A program made the position numbers and the translations under genes. A DNA stretch of 64,000 nucleotides from Pontibacillus yanchengensis Y32 (GTDB lineage: Bacteria > Bacillota > Bacilli > Bacillales > BH030062). Positions 9,189-18,460 of the stretch are shown here, piece by piece (position 1 is the first letter of the stretch; every line of letters begins with the position of its first letter). The notes under the pieces were generated by a model, which saw nothing but the letters and a program-made list of their open reading frames with translations, had not been told where the DNA came from and made no database searches. The stretch lies in assembly GCF_000770635.1 (NCBI RefSeq), contig NZ_AVBF01000007.1, positions 37,113 through 101,112 on the forward strand, in the 5' to 3' direction.

Positions 9189-11837
9189 ATGGAAAATGAA
9201 AACCAAGAAATATCTTTACCGACAAAATACGATCCGAATGCAATTGAAAAAGGTCGATATGACTTTTGGGTGAATGGTAAGTTTTTTGAAGCAAAAGATG
9301 ACGAGAATAAAGATCCGTTTACTGTGGTTATCCCACCACCAAACGTAACGGGTCGCCTTCACTTAGGGCATGCATGGGATACGACACTACAAGATATCAT
9401 AACTCGAGTGAAGCGTATGCAAGGATACGATGTACTGTGGCTACCTGGAATGGACCATGCTGGTATTGCTACACAAGCTAAAGTGGAAGCAAAGTTAAAA
9501 GAACAGGGTACATCTCGATATGACCTTGGGCGTGAAGGATTCCTTCAACAAGCATGGGATTGGAAAGAAGAATATGCTGATTTCATTCGTCAACAATGGG
9601 AAAAGCTTGGATTAGGATTAGACTATTCTCGTGAACGTTTTACTCTAGATAACGGATTATCCAATGCCGTACGCGAAGTATTTGTTACATTATATGAAAA
9701 AGGGCTAATCTATCGTGGTGAATACATTATCAACTGGGATCCGGCAACGCAGACAGCTCTATCTGATATTGAAGTAATCTATGATGATGTTCAAGGTCAT
9801 TTCTATCACATGAAGTATCCGTTAGTGGATGGATCTGATGAGATTCAGATAGCGACAACTCGTCCAGAGACGATGCTTGGTGATACAGCTGTAGCAGTTC
9901 ATCCAGAAGATGATCGTTACAAACACCTTATTGGCAAGAAGGTGAAGCTTCCTATCGTTGGACGTGAAATTGAAATTGTAGCCGATGATTATGTTGATAT
10001 GGAGTTTGGAAGTGGTGCTGTGAAGATTACACCAGCTCATGACCCGAATGATTTTGAAATCGGAAATCGCCATAATTTAGAGCGTGTACTTGTTATGAAC
10101 GAAGATGGCTCAATGAATGAGAATGCTGGTAAATATCAAGGCATGGATCGCTTTGCTTGTCGTAAACAATTGGTTAAGGATCTTCAAGAAGAAGGTGTTC
10201 TATTTAACATTGAAGAACACATGCACTCGGTAGGCCACTCTGAGAGAAGTGGAGCGGTTGTTGAACCATACCTTTCTACACAATGGTTTGTAAATATGCA
10301 GCCATTAGCCGATGCTTCTATTGAGTTACAAAAAGGGGACGACAAAGTTAACTTTGTTCCAGACCGTTTTGAGAAAACTTATTTAAACTGGATGGAGAAT
10401 ATTCGCGACTGGTGTATTTCTAGACAGCTTTGGTGGGGCCATCGTATCCCAGCTTGGTACCATAAAGAAACAGGTGAATTATATGTAGGTCGTGATGAAC
10501 CAGCTGATCCTGAAAACTGGGTACAGGATGAGGATGTGCTAGATACTTGGTTCTCCTCTGCATTATGGCCTTTCTCTACAATGGGCTGGCCAGATGAAAA
10601 CAATAAGGATTACAATCGTTATTTCCCTACCGATGTATTGGTAACAGGCTATGATATCATCTTCTTCTGGGTATCCCGTATGATTTTCCAATCGATTGAA
10701 TTTACTGACCGTCGTCCATTTGAAGATGTGCTCATTCACGGGCTTGTACGAGATGCTGATGGACGTAAGATGAGTAAATCTTTAGGTAACGGTGTAGATC
10801 CAATGGACGTAATTGATAAGTATGGAGCAGACTCGTTACGTTACTTCCTTGCTACAGGCTCTACTCCTGGTCAGGATTTGAGGTTCCAATGGGAGAAAGT
10901 GGAGGCAACATGGAACTTTGCTAATAAAATTTGGAATGCTTCTCGTTTTGCTCTAATGAATATGGACGGCATAAAATATGAGGAAATTGATTTATCAGGG
11001 AAGAAATCACTTGCTGATCAGTGGATCTTGACTCGTTTAAACGAAACCATTGAGCATGTAACGCGGAATGTTGATAAATACGAATTCGGAGAAGCCGGAC
11101 GTCATTTATACAACTTCATTTGGGATGAATTCTGTGATTGGTATATTGAAATGGCGAAATTACCGTTATATGGAGAAGATGAGGCAGAGAAGAAGACAAC
11201 ACGTTCTATCTTGGCTTATGTATTAGATCAGACAATGCGAATGCTTCATCCTTTTATGCCATTTATTACAGAAGAGATTTGGCAAGCTCTTCCTACTAAA
11301 GGTGAATCCATTACCGTTGCAAAATGGCCGGAAGTGCGAAATGATCTTCATAATGAACAGGCATCAGAAGAAATGAAGCGACTTGTTGATATTATTCGAT
11401 CTGTACGAAACATTCGTGCTGAAGTTGATACACCAATGTCTAAACAAATTCAGCTGATGATCAAAGCGAAAGATGACGAGGTAGCTGAACAGTTAAATAA
11501 CAATCGTCATTATTTAGAACGTTTCTGTAATCCAAGCGAACTAACAATTGATCCAAATCTTCAGGCCCCAGAAAAGGCAATGTCTTCTGTTATTACAGGA
11601 GCTGAACTTTACCTTCCGCTTGAAGGGTTGATTGATATTCAAGAAGAAGTAGCCCGCCTTGAAAAAGTATGGAAGAAATGGGACGACGAAGTGAAGCTTG
11701 TTCAAAAGAAACTTTCCAATGATAAATTTGTTAATAAAGCTCCAGAACACATTGTTCAGGCTGAACGAGACAAAGAGCAAGATTATTTAGATAAACGTGA
11801 TAAGGTAGAGACACGAATCAACGAACTAAAATCTTAA
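9189..11837 (+). CDS. valS: Valyl-tRNA synthetase
   Basis: A class I aminoacyl-tRNA synthetase of 882 residues, normal for bacterial ValRS. The HIGH-type motif is HLGH at residues 58-61 ([14 protein letters not shown]) and KMSKS is at about 527-531 ([12 protein letters not shown]). The CP1 editing domain lies between ([17 protein letters not shown]), and the C-terminal coiled coil that clamps the tRNA is the charged region after about 810 ([22 protein letters not shown]). AGAAGGAGG precedes the ATG. Expression is controlled by the upstream valine T-box. Confidence 0.97.
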   Translation: MENENQEISLPTKYDPNAIEKGRYDFWVNGKFFEAKDDENKDPFTVVIPPPNVTGRLHLGHAWDTTLQDIITRVKRMQGYDVLWLPGMDHAGIATQAKVEAKLKEQGTSRYDLGREGFLQQAWDWKEEYADFIRQQWEKLGLGLDYSRERFTLDNGLSNAVREVFVTLYEKGLIYRGEYIINWDPATQTALSDIEVIYDDVQGHFYHMKYPLVDGSDEIQIATTRPETMLGDTAVAVHPEDDRYKHLIGKKVKLPIVGREIEIVADDYVDMEFGSGAVKITPAHDPNDFEIGNRHNLERVLVMNEDGSMNENAGKYQGMDRFACRKQLVKDLQEEGVLFNIEEHMHSVGHSERSGAVVEPYLSTQWFVNMQPLADASIELQKGDDKVNFVPDRFEKTYLNWMENIRDWCISRQLWWGHRIPAWYHKETGELYVGRDEPADPENWVQDEDVLDTWFSSALWPFSTMGWPDENNKDYNRYFPTDVLVTGYDIIFFWVSRMIFQSIEFTDRRPFEDVLIHGLVRDADGRKMSKSLGNGVDPMDVIDKYGADSLRYFLATGSTPGQDLRFQWEKVEATWNFANKIWNASRFALMNMDGIKYEEIDLSGKKSLADQWILTRLNETIEHVTRNVDKYEFGEAGRHLYNFIWDEFCDWYIEMAKLPLYGEDEAEKKTTRSILAYVLDQTMRMLHPFMPFITEEIWQALPTKGESITVAKWPEVRNDLHNEQASEEMKRLVDIIRSVRNIRAEVDTPMSKQIQLMIKAKDDEVAEQLNNNRHYLERFCNPSELTIDPNLQAPEKAMSSVITGAELYLPLEGLIDIQEEVARLEKVWKKWDDEVKLVQKKLSNDKFVNKAPEHIVQAERDKEQDYLDKRDKVETRINELKS

Positions 11838-11849
11838 AAAGTTTATGGA

Positions 11850-11884
11850 AAAAGACGGACCTGTATTGGGTTCGTCTTTATTCC
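11850..11884 (+). terminator. Probable terminator after valS
   Basis: AAAGACGGACC pairs with GGGTTCGTCTTT, allowing G-U pairs, followed by ATTCC. It is a moderate hairpin with a short U-run. Confidence 0.55.
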
Positions 11885-11987
11885 AATAAAGGAAATATCG
11901 CTAGTAGGAAGGAGTTATTGTATTAAGCACAATGCTCCGTGGAAGAAAAATGTACTTATATGCAAGGAAGAAACGAGGAAAATGGTA

Positions 11988-13268
11988 ATGAACTATCAAG
12001 ATGCAATGGAATGGATTCATAATCGACATAAATTTGGTATCAAGCCTGGTTTGCAACGTATGGAATGGTTAATGTCCCGCCTTGGTAATCCAGAACAACA
12101 CCTTCAAGCTATTCATGTTGCAGGAACGAATGGAAAAGGGTCGACCATTTCGTTTATCCGTAATATGTTACAAGCTCATGGATATACGGTGGGCACGTTC
12201 ACTTCTCCTTATGTTGTCACGTTTAATGAACGTATCAGTATAAATGGAAAGCCACTAGCTGATGAGGAATGGGCAGAGCTGGTAGACAAAATCAAGCCAC
12301 TCGCTGAAGAATTAGAAACTTTACCACTAGGTGGACCTACAGAGTTTGAAGTTATCACTGCATTAGCTATATTATACTTTTCAGAACACCCACAAGATAT
12401 TGTTCTAATGGAAACAGGATTGGGTGGGCGTTTGGACTCAACCAATGTTATATCTCCTATCTTATCTGTTATTACAAGCATAGGAAAAGATCATACTGCT
12501 ATTCTAGGCGAGACAATGGAGGAAATAGCATCAGAAAAAGCAGGTATAATCAAACCTGGTGTACCTGTAATAACTGGAGTAGAAAACCCGAATGCTTTAA
12601 ATGTGATAAAACAAAAAGCAATCATAGAGGATGCAAAGCTAGATACTCTAGGGGATCAATTTCAAATTATAGATGTTTCCACTACACCTATTGGAGAACA
12701 ATTCAACTTTACGAATGAAATGATTAATTGGGACGAGCTTGTGATTCATATGAAGGGAAAACATCAGATGAAGAATGCAGCTTTAGCTATTCAAGCTGTA
12801 ACGCAATGTCTTACACATGTAAGCGAAGAGAAAGTTCGTGAAGGACTTCTAACAACAAGTTGGGTGGGGCGGTTTGAACAAGTTTTTGATCATCCTCCTA
12901 TCATTCTTGATGGAGCTCATAATGAAGAGGGTATTCAAGCGATGACTCAGACTGTTCGTGACCATTACCATGATAAGAAAAAGCATTTACTATTTGCAGC
13001 TTTGCACGATAAACCTTTAGATAAGATGGTGCCCTTGTTTACGAATACATTTGATACAGTTACTTTTACCTCGTTCTCCTTTCCAAGGGCTACTAATCCA
13101 GAAGAACTATATTCATTATCCTCACATCCACGTAAGGATAAGACATATGATTGGAAAGAATTCGTAATGGAGAGCATGAAAACATTATCAAAAGAGGAAG
13201 TACTGATTATATCTGGTTCCTTATATTTCATTTCAGAAGTGAGAAAATTTTTTGAAAATATAGGATGA
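11988..13268 (+). CDS. folC: Folylpolyglutamate synthase / dihydrofolate synthase
   Basis: FolC adds glutamate to dihydropteroate or folates with ATP. The 426-residue product has the Mur-ligase-like P-loop HVAGTNGKGSTISFI (about residues 45-60), the omega-loop region TFTSPYVVTFNERI, LMETGLGGRLDSTN and the C-terminal DGAHNEEGIQAM. ATG 11988 is favoured over 11982 because GAGGA ends 8 bases upstream of it. In B. subtilis the next gene is comC; here a diguanylate cyclase and a pilus cluster follow. The promoter of the next gene overlaps the folC 3' end. Confidence 0.95.
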   Translation: MNYQDAMEWIHNRHKFGIKPGLQRMEWLMSRLGNPEQHLQAIHVAGTNGKGSTISFIRNMLQAHGYTVGTFTSPYVVTFNERISINGKPLADEEWAELVDKIKPLAEELETLPLGGPTEFEVITALAILYFSEHPQDIVLMETGLGGRLDSTNVISPILSVITSIGKDHTAILGETMEEIASEKAGIIKPGVPVITGVENPNALNVIKQKAIIEDAKLDTLGDQFQIIDVSTTPIGEQFNFTNEMINWDELVIHMKGKHQMKNAALAIQAVTQCLTHVSEEKVREGLLTTSWVGRFEQVFDHPPIILDGAHNEEGIQAMTQTVRDHYHDKKKHLLFAALHDKPLDKMVPLFTNTFDTVTFTSFSFPRATNPEELYSLSSHPRKDKTYDWKEFVMESMKTLSKEEVLIISGSLYFISEVRKFFENIG

Positions 13269-13280
13269 TTGTGCTACTAT
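13252..13280 (+). promoter_or_regulatory. Predicted sigma-A promoter of the diguanylate cyclase gene
   Basis: TTGAAA (13252-13257), a 17-base spacer and TACTAT (13275-13280) preceded by TGC form an extended -10 promoter. The -35 lies inside the end of folC. This gives a leader of about 105 bases before the cyclase start. Confidence 0.65.
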
Positions 13281-13391
13281 GTTAGTAATATTTATTTACA
13301 AAAACTGCAAGAAAAATATAAGAAAATATAGCTGGTTTCACTATGACAAGCTTGCTAGGTTAGAGATTGATTCGGTAGGGAGATGCATGAC

Positions 13392-15131
13392 ATGCTAACG
13401 AAGCAAAAAACAGTGGCCCTTTGGGTAGTTTGGGCTCTATTGTGGCCCAGCATATTTGTATTGATTTATCAGCTCCAACCCCCAACATTTCAAGGTCACG
13501 AAATTGATCTCCTCTCTTTTGCTATGTTAATGGGAATTGTGGCGTTATTTCCAATCATCGTGAATGGTACGCCAATATTTTTCATTCATGGAATTGGTCT
13601 AACCGTGTTTATTTATTTTGGTTTGTTTGTGGAAATCATGCTAACCCAAATGGCTTATATCATTCTGTTTGCTAAATTGCGGTTACCTAGAAATGATTTA
13701 TATAAAATTCCATTAAACTTTCTTATGTTTATGTTTGTTTCCATCGGTGCAGCTGGTGTGTATTACTTATTTGGTGGAAGACATGGGGCACTAGATATCA
13801 GTTCACCTATAGATATTTTGCCTATTTTAGCTTATTCCCTTGCAATCATTCTTATTAATCAACTACTCCTGAATGTTATTCGAACTCTTATAATGGGCTT
13901 ACCTTCAAAATTCTTTAATAGTAGTTTGCTGTGGGAGGGTGTTAGTAACCTAATTATTCTACCAGTAGCACTCGTACTTTATATTTTATATATAGAAATT
14001 GGACTAGGGGCTATATATTATGTAGGTGTCCCATTTGTTAGTTTATCTATCATCCTCATGCTTTTTTATAGAAGTCGCCGCATTAATGATTATTTACAAC
14101 GGACAAGCGATATTGGACATGAGTTAACGGAAAAATTAGAAGTTAGTGAAGTGTTAGATCGTTTTGTTGAGAACATCTCAACGCTGTTGGATGTGAATTA
14201 TGCGTATATCTACGATGTTGATGAGGAACAGAATAGGCTAACTTTAATTCGCTTCTATGATGCAATGCAAGATCGCGAATTACCTATAAATCATCTACAT
14301 AAATTTGAAGGAGTTAGTGGAAAGGTATGGGGTAATGCTCAGGGGCTCTATTATCATTCTCGTAAACAATGGGAACAGGGCAACGCAAAGTTTATGTCTA
14401 AAGAAGTTGAGAGCATAATTTCCATTCCTATCGAACGCCACAAACAAGTTGTTGGTGTGTTAACACTTACATCCAAAAAGAAACGAGCATATGAAAAATA
14501 TCAGTATATGATTGTAGACATACTGACAAATTACTTAGCTGTTGCCATCGAAAATGCCCGAAATTATGAAGAAACAAAACGGCAGAGTGAAATATGTCTA
14601 CTTACAAATCTATATAACTATCGCTATTTTGAAAAACACTTACAAGCATATTATGACCATTTACAGAGTCATAATATCCAGGAAGAAATTGCGCTTATTT
14701 TACTAGATTTAGACCATTTTAAAGAGATTAATGATCAATACGGACATGAAAGTGGAAATGAAGCATTATGCGAACTCGCTAATCGTTTAAGAAATATTAT
14801 TTCCGATAAGGGAACAGTAGCCAGGTATGGTGGAGAAGAATTTGTTATATTATTACCAAATGTTAACCAAGAGCATGCTCTCCATATCGCAGAGCACGTC
14901 CGACGAAAAATTGCAAACACTCCCTTTACTCTATATGAGCACATACTAGAAGATGAAAATCCAGTTCAGGTAAATATAACAGCAAGTATTGGGAGTGCAA
15001 CATACCCTGATAATTGCGAAGACCCTATGGAGCTAGTTCGCCATGCAGACCGAGCCATGTATATGGGAGCTAAACGCCAAGGTCGCAATAAAGTAGCCAG
15101 TTATGAGAAGGTAGTGGAAACAGCAGAGTAA
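13392..15131 (+). CDS. Membrane-bound GAF-GGDEF diguanylate cyclase
   Basis: A 579-residue protein predicted to make cyclic di-GMP from two GTP. The first 210 or so residues hold about six hydrophobic segments forming a membrane sensor domain. A GAF-like domain follows (about 235-380; TEKLEVSEVLDRFVENIS, then VVGVLTLTSKKKRAYEKYQY). A GGDEF domain (about 400-570) carries LLDLDHFKEINDQYGHESGN and an intact catalytic GGEEF at about 480-484. The allosteric I-site RxxD is absent (SDKG at that position), so product inhibition of the classical kind is not expected. ATG 13392 is chosen for its spacing from AGGGAG; ATG 13383 is the alternative. It sits directly upstream of the type IV pilus cluster, whose PilB has c-di-GMP-binding motifs. 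Confidence 0.92.
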   Translation: MLTKQKTVALWVVWALLWPSIFVLIYQLQPPTFQGHEIDLLSFAMLMGIVALFPIIVNGTPIFFIHGIGLTVFIYFGLFVEIMLTQMAYIILFAKLRLPRNDLYKIPLNFLMFMFVSIGAAGVYYLFGGRHGALDISSPIDILPILAYSLAIILINQLLLNVIRTLIMGLPSKFFNSSLLWEGVSNLIILPVALVLYILYIEIGLGAIYYVGVPFVSLSIILMLFYRSRRINDYLQRTSDIGHELTEKLEVSEVLDRFVENISTLLDVNYAYIYDVDEEQNRLTLIRFYDAMQDRELPINHLHKFEGVSGKVWGNAQGLYYHSRKQWEQGNAKFMSKEVESIISIPIERHKQVVGVLTLTSKKKRAYEKYQYMIVDILTNYLAVAIENARNYEETKRQSEICLLTNLYNYRYFEKHLQAYYDHLQSHNIQEEIALILLDLDHFKEINDQYGHESGNEALCELANRLRNIISDKGTVARYGGEEFVILLPNVNQEHALHIAEHVRRKIANTPFTLYEHILEDENPVQVNITASIGSATYPDNCEDPMELVRHADRAMYMGAKRQGRNKVASYEKVVETAE

Positions 15132-15150
15132 TGACTCTGCTGTTTTTTTT
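15119..15150 (+). terminator. Rho-independent terminator after the diguanylate cyclase
   Basis: CAGCAGAGT and ACTCTGCTG flank a short loop and are followed by eight T. The stem includes the stop codon region. Confidence 0.9.
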
Positions 15151-15267
15151 ATTTCTAATGGAATGGCTGCGTTAAAGTTTGATGTTGATATAATAATTAG
15201 TTTTATGTTCCTCCATAATAGCACCATAATCTTGAATAACTGGTGAGGCTGGACCCGTTACGTGGGG

Positions 15268-15388
15268 CTGCGGTGAAATGGTTCGCTTTCCGCGGAGGAA
15301 CATGCAAGCCTCCTCGTTTGGCTACGCCTCTCTGTGGGGTCTAGCATTGTCCCTTCTTCCGCAGGAGTCTCACCATTTCCCTCCGCCC
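15268..15388. repeat. GC-rich palindromic subunit, copy C
   Basis: The ends GCGGTGAAATGGT and ACCATTTCCCTCCGC are complementary apart from a short bulge. Interior motifs TTCGCTTTCCGCGGA, AAGCCTCCTCG and CGCAGGAGTCTCAC are shared with the subunit at 57707. Confidence 0.8.
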
Positions 15389-15607
15389 ATCGGTATGAGA
15401 GATAACGGATTCATCGTAGTTAGTGCTAGGTAAGTATAATGATTTTAACAGATTGGTCAAACTGTTTATAATAATAATTTCCTTGATATCAAAGGGGTTT
15501 AAGTATGTTTTACTTCCTTGAATATATGCGTTAATAGTGTTGAAACTTTCCCTTAATCCAATAAAAAGGTAAATACCTTCCTAAATAAGTACTCCAATAC
15601 ATGGCGT

Positions 15608-15735
15608 TGAATCGTTGGGAATTTGCGAGACTCCTGCGGGAAAACGATCGTGTGAAGACCCCGCAGAGAGGCGAATGCCGAACGAGGAGGCTTCACCGAT
15701 TGTCCGCGGAAAGCGAGTGAATTCCCAACGATTCA
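15608..15735. repeat. GC-rich palindromic subunit, copy D
   Basis: A perfect 16-bp terminal inverted repeat: TGAATCGTTGGGAATT at 15608-15623 and its complement at 15720-15735. The interior is the reverse orientation of copy C (GAGACTCCTGCGGGAAAA at the left, GTCCGCGGAAAGCGAGT at the right). Confidence 0.85.
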
Positions 15736-16110
15736 ACAACTCAGCACCAAAAATGCTTATTCCAGATTATGCTTCTTAACTTGTATAAAACTATTTAGAT
15801 TAGTTGATTCCAAAATCAACACTAAACTTTAACATAGCCATTGGAAAGATGAGATGTTTCATATATGGAGAATCCAAATATACATTAGAATTTCACTAGT
15901 GTCTATTAACCTAAAAAAACGCCACGCTATATCTCTTACATGTATATAATGTGAATGAAGTGGTTCATAGGGACTAATGATTCGGGGAATTTGTGGTAAT
16001 GACTAGGTCCAATATAGCAATAAATTCTTTTAAATATACCAACTTTATTATACAATTACGATATAGTCGAACGTTGTCAAAATTCGGTGAAAAAGGAAAG
16101 AGGTGAGGTT

Positions 16111-16923
16111 TTGGACATTCTATTTGCCCTTGTTGGGGGAGTTATCTTATTATTGATTTTTTACATAATACCTGTAGGGTACAATAGAAGAGGAAAACTA
16201 TTAGTAGTAGGATCTGCACTTTTAATTGCATTATCGACCTATTATTCCAACTTTGTATTTCAATGGTGGGAAAGTTTACTCATACTTCTATTATTATCTT
16301 TTTTAATGACAATTCTTATAAGTCGATACTTATATAAAAATAACCAAGAAAAGCATTTAAATGAACGTGAAAACGATGATGAAGTAAAGGATATAATACA
16401 ACAACCTAACGGTGAACTTTATAAAAAGAATATAGATACCAATATTTCAAAAGAATTTACTGAAGAACTAATAGATAAAAAAAATGAATTCAAATCTTCA
16501 ACATCTAATGACAATTCACCTTTGACTCACACTTCTAATGAAGAACAGACCTATAATACTCTAGCAAATATCGAACCAATTCAGTTTGTTGATACAACCG
16601 AAGATTATCAAAGCTATCATCAAGATTCTAAAATAGAAGATAAGGAACTAACAAATAATATAGAAACAAGTAAAGAAGAGGAAGGTTTGAGCCCTGAAGA
16701 AGAACTAATTACGAATCGATTTAATCAATTATCTAAGACCAATAAATCTATGGAATATGATGACTTTCAATCAGAGGGGATTCAACAAGAGGAAACTTAT
16801 CAAGAAAACGATAATAGTGACTATTTTAGTGATGAAAACTACACCAAACCACATGCCGAAGATTATATAGAGCCAATAGGAAGATTATCTAGGCTTGAAT
16901 ATGAAGAAGACATCCGTGAATAA
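16111..16923 (+). CDS. Unknown membrane protein with acidic disordered tail, first gene of the pilus cluster
   Basis: I do not recognise this family. The 270-residue product begins with three hydrophobic segments (about residues 2-22, 29-45 and 50-75). A highly polar, Glu/Asn/Asp/Ser-rich cytoplasmic tail of some 190 residues follows and looks disordered, ending in a more ordered EPIGRLSRLEYEEDIRE. The TTG at 16111 is chosen because AGAGGTGA lies just upstream; a GTG at 16087 in the same frame is possible. It precedes the VanW-like gene and pilB on the same strand and may be a cluster-specific accessory or scaffold protein. That role is inference from position. Confidence 0.7.
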   Translation: MDILFALVGGVILLLIFYIIPVGYNRRGKLLVVGSALLIALSTYYSNFVFQWWESLLILLLLSFLMTILISRYLYKNNQEKHLNERENDDEVKDIIQQPNGELYKKNIDTNISKEFTEELIDKKNEFKSSTSNDNSPLTHTSNEEQTYNTLANIEPIQFVDTTEDYQSYHQDSKIEDKELTNNIETSKEEEGLSPEEELITNRFNQLSKTNKSMEYDDFQSEGIQQEETYQENDNSDYFSDENYTKPHAEDYIEPIGRLSRLEYEEDIRE

Positions 16924-17011
16924 TACTATTATTTATGAAAGAGATTTTGAAAAATGAATTTATATAATACAAGTAATATCTTTAAGATATCTACAACAAG
17001 GGGAAGGTAAT

Positions 17012-18397
17012 GTGGGAAAACAGCTGGATATAAAACTTTTTATTTTACTAACTACTATGGCAGTTTTCTTAATAGCTATGTCAGTAAGTGGAAATTTTAT
17101 TTATCAAACAGTATTAGCTGAACCAGAAACCTATGATGAAGGCACTAGTGTAAGCGGCGTACAGCTAAGTGGGTTAACAAAAGCGGAAGCAAAGATTAAG
17201 CTGCAAAATGCTGCTTCTGAATGGATTAAGAAGCATCCGGTTCTCATAAATATGAAACAGAATCAATTGACTTTCCCCCCCTCTTTATTTGATTTTAATA
17301 TTGAGAAAACTCTTAAGAATATAAAATATGGAGAGTCTACTAAAATATCTATTAATATTAATGTCAAGGAATTTTCTAGTATAGAGAATGAATTAGGGCC
17401 CAATTTGTATGACAAATTACTTTTGCAAAGTTTAAATACTGATTTAAAAAATACAGTAGAATCCCTACCATCTAAACCCATTGAGTTTTCTATATATGAT
17501 TATGTTGAAAAAGGTACTGTTGAGCTTTATGAAACAGTTAGTAAATACTCTATTCCAATTCCGAATGGTATTGATCCCTCCTATTATATACGAGTGTTAG
17601 ATGGGGTGACCGTCAATGCAAAAGAAACATTCTCATTGTTGAAATATACGAATGATGCATCTTTTCAAAGTTCCGAAGCGTTAAACTTAGTTGCATCTGC
17701 AATACTTGGATCTTCATTAAAAACTAATTTTTCTATTAAGGAACGACACATAAGTCAGCATCGACCTGAATACATCCCAAGAGGACGAGAAGCAAGCATA
17801 AATCCTGAAGAAAATCAAGGTTTTGAATTCGTGAATATAAATGAGAGTAATTATAAACTTACAATCTATGTTCAAGATGGCAACTTAATAGCAAAATGGA
17901 AAGGTTATCCTCTTCCTAGTAATTATAAAGTAGCTATAAAAGGAGTACAGGAGATTCAACCTAAAACTATTGTGAATTTTTCTAATAAAGTAGTAGGTAC
18001 TGAAATTATTAAGGAGGGTTCTAAAGGTGAAGTTTATGAATTACATAGACTTACCGTAAATCAGAATAACCAAGTAATTTCAAACGAATTTATTGCTGAG
18101 GATTATTATTCTCCATTACATAGGGTGGAGCTACATTATAAAAAGAAGGATTATAATGATAATGATGAAGATATTACTCAAGAAGGTGATACAGATTCTA
18201 ATATCCCTACCTCTAGCTCATCATTAGATTCACAATCAAGTTCAGAACACTCTTCAAATAGTGAAGAAGATCAAAACAACCAATCTAGTCCTAATGATTC
18301 TAAAAGCGAGCAAACAAATCAAAGTGAAAAACAAGGAGTAGTAACAAATCCAGAGGATATGTGGGATCAGACTGATGAACCATCTAAAGGTGAATAA
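17012..18397 (+). CDS. VanW-family-like surface protein with G5-like region, pilus cluster
   Basis: A 461-residue exported or membrane-anchored protein. One N-terminal membrane segment (about 8-32) is followed by GTSVSGVQLSGLTKAEAKIKL, typical of the putative peptidoglycan-binding module at the start of VanW-family proteins. A degenerate VanW domain spans about residues 180-290 (VTVNAKETFSLL, then IKERHISQHRPEYIPRGREA) but lacks the usual GGGICQ motif. A G5-like strand-rich segment follows (about 305-375), and the last 75 residues are Ser/Asn/Gln/Glu-rich. It uses GTG with AAGGGGAAGG upstream. It lies between the unknown membrane protein and pilB, 63 bases from pilB, so a role in anchoring or passing the pilus through the wall is plausible but unproven. 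Confidence 0.75.
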   Translation: MGKQLDIKLFILLTTMAVFLIAMSVSGNFIYQTVLAEPETYDEGTSVSGVQLSGLTKAEAKIKLQNAASEWIKKHPVLINMKQNQLTFPPSLFDFNIEKTLKNIKYGESTKISININVKEFSSIENELGPNLYDKLLLQSLNTDLKNTVESLPSKPIEFSIYDYVEKGTVELYETVSKYSIPIPNGIDPSYYIRVLDGVTVNAKETFSLLKYTNDASFQSSEALNLVASAILGSSLKTNFSIKERHISQHRPEYIPRGREASINPEENQGFEFVNINESNYKLTIYVQDGNLIAKWKGYPLPSNYKVAIKGVQEIQPKTIVNFSNKVVGTEIIKEGSKGEVYELHRLTVNQNNQVISNEFIAEDYYSPLHRVELHYKKKDYNDNDEDITQEGDTDSNIPTSSSSLDSQSSSEHSSNSEEDQNNQSSPNDSKSEQTNQSEKQGVVTNPEDMWDQTDEPSKGE

Positions 18398-18460
18398 AAT
18401 AATTGTACGTAAGAATCCACTTTGGACTTGCTCTTCTAACTTTACTAGTGAGGTGGTAAA

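Larger units (their letters stand above)
15165..15839. mobile_element. MITE-like composite element, 675-bp copy
   Basis: This stretch has no credible gene. Its ends are inverted repeats: GGCTGCGTTAAAGTTTGATG at the left and, reading inward from the right, GGCTATGTTAAAGTTTAGTG. The 8 bases outside are AATGGAAT and ATTGGAAA, a 6-of-8 match that may be a decayed target duplication. Inside are two palindromic subunits in opposite orientation (about 15268-15388 and 15608-15735), as in the better preserved copy at 57575-58386. The GGACAT-site array of that copy is not recognisable here. It separates the diguanylate cyclase from the pilus cluster. Confidence 0.75.
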
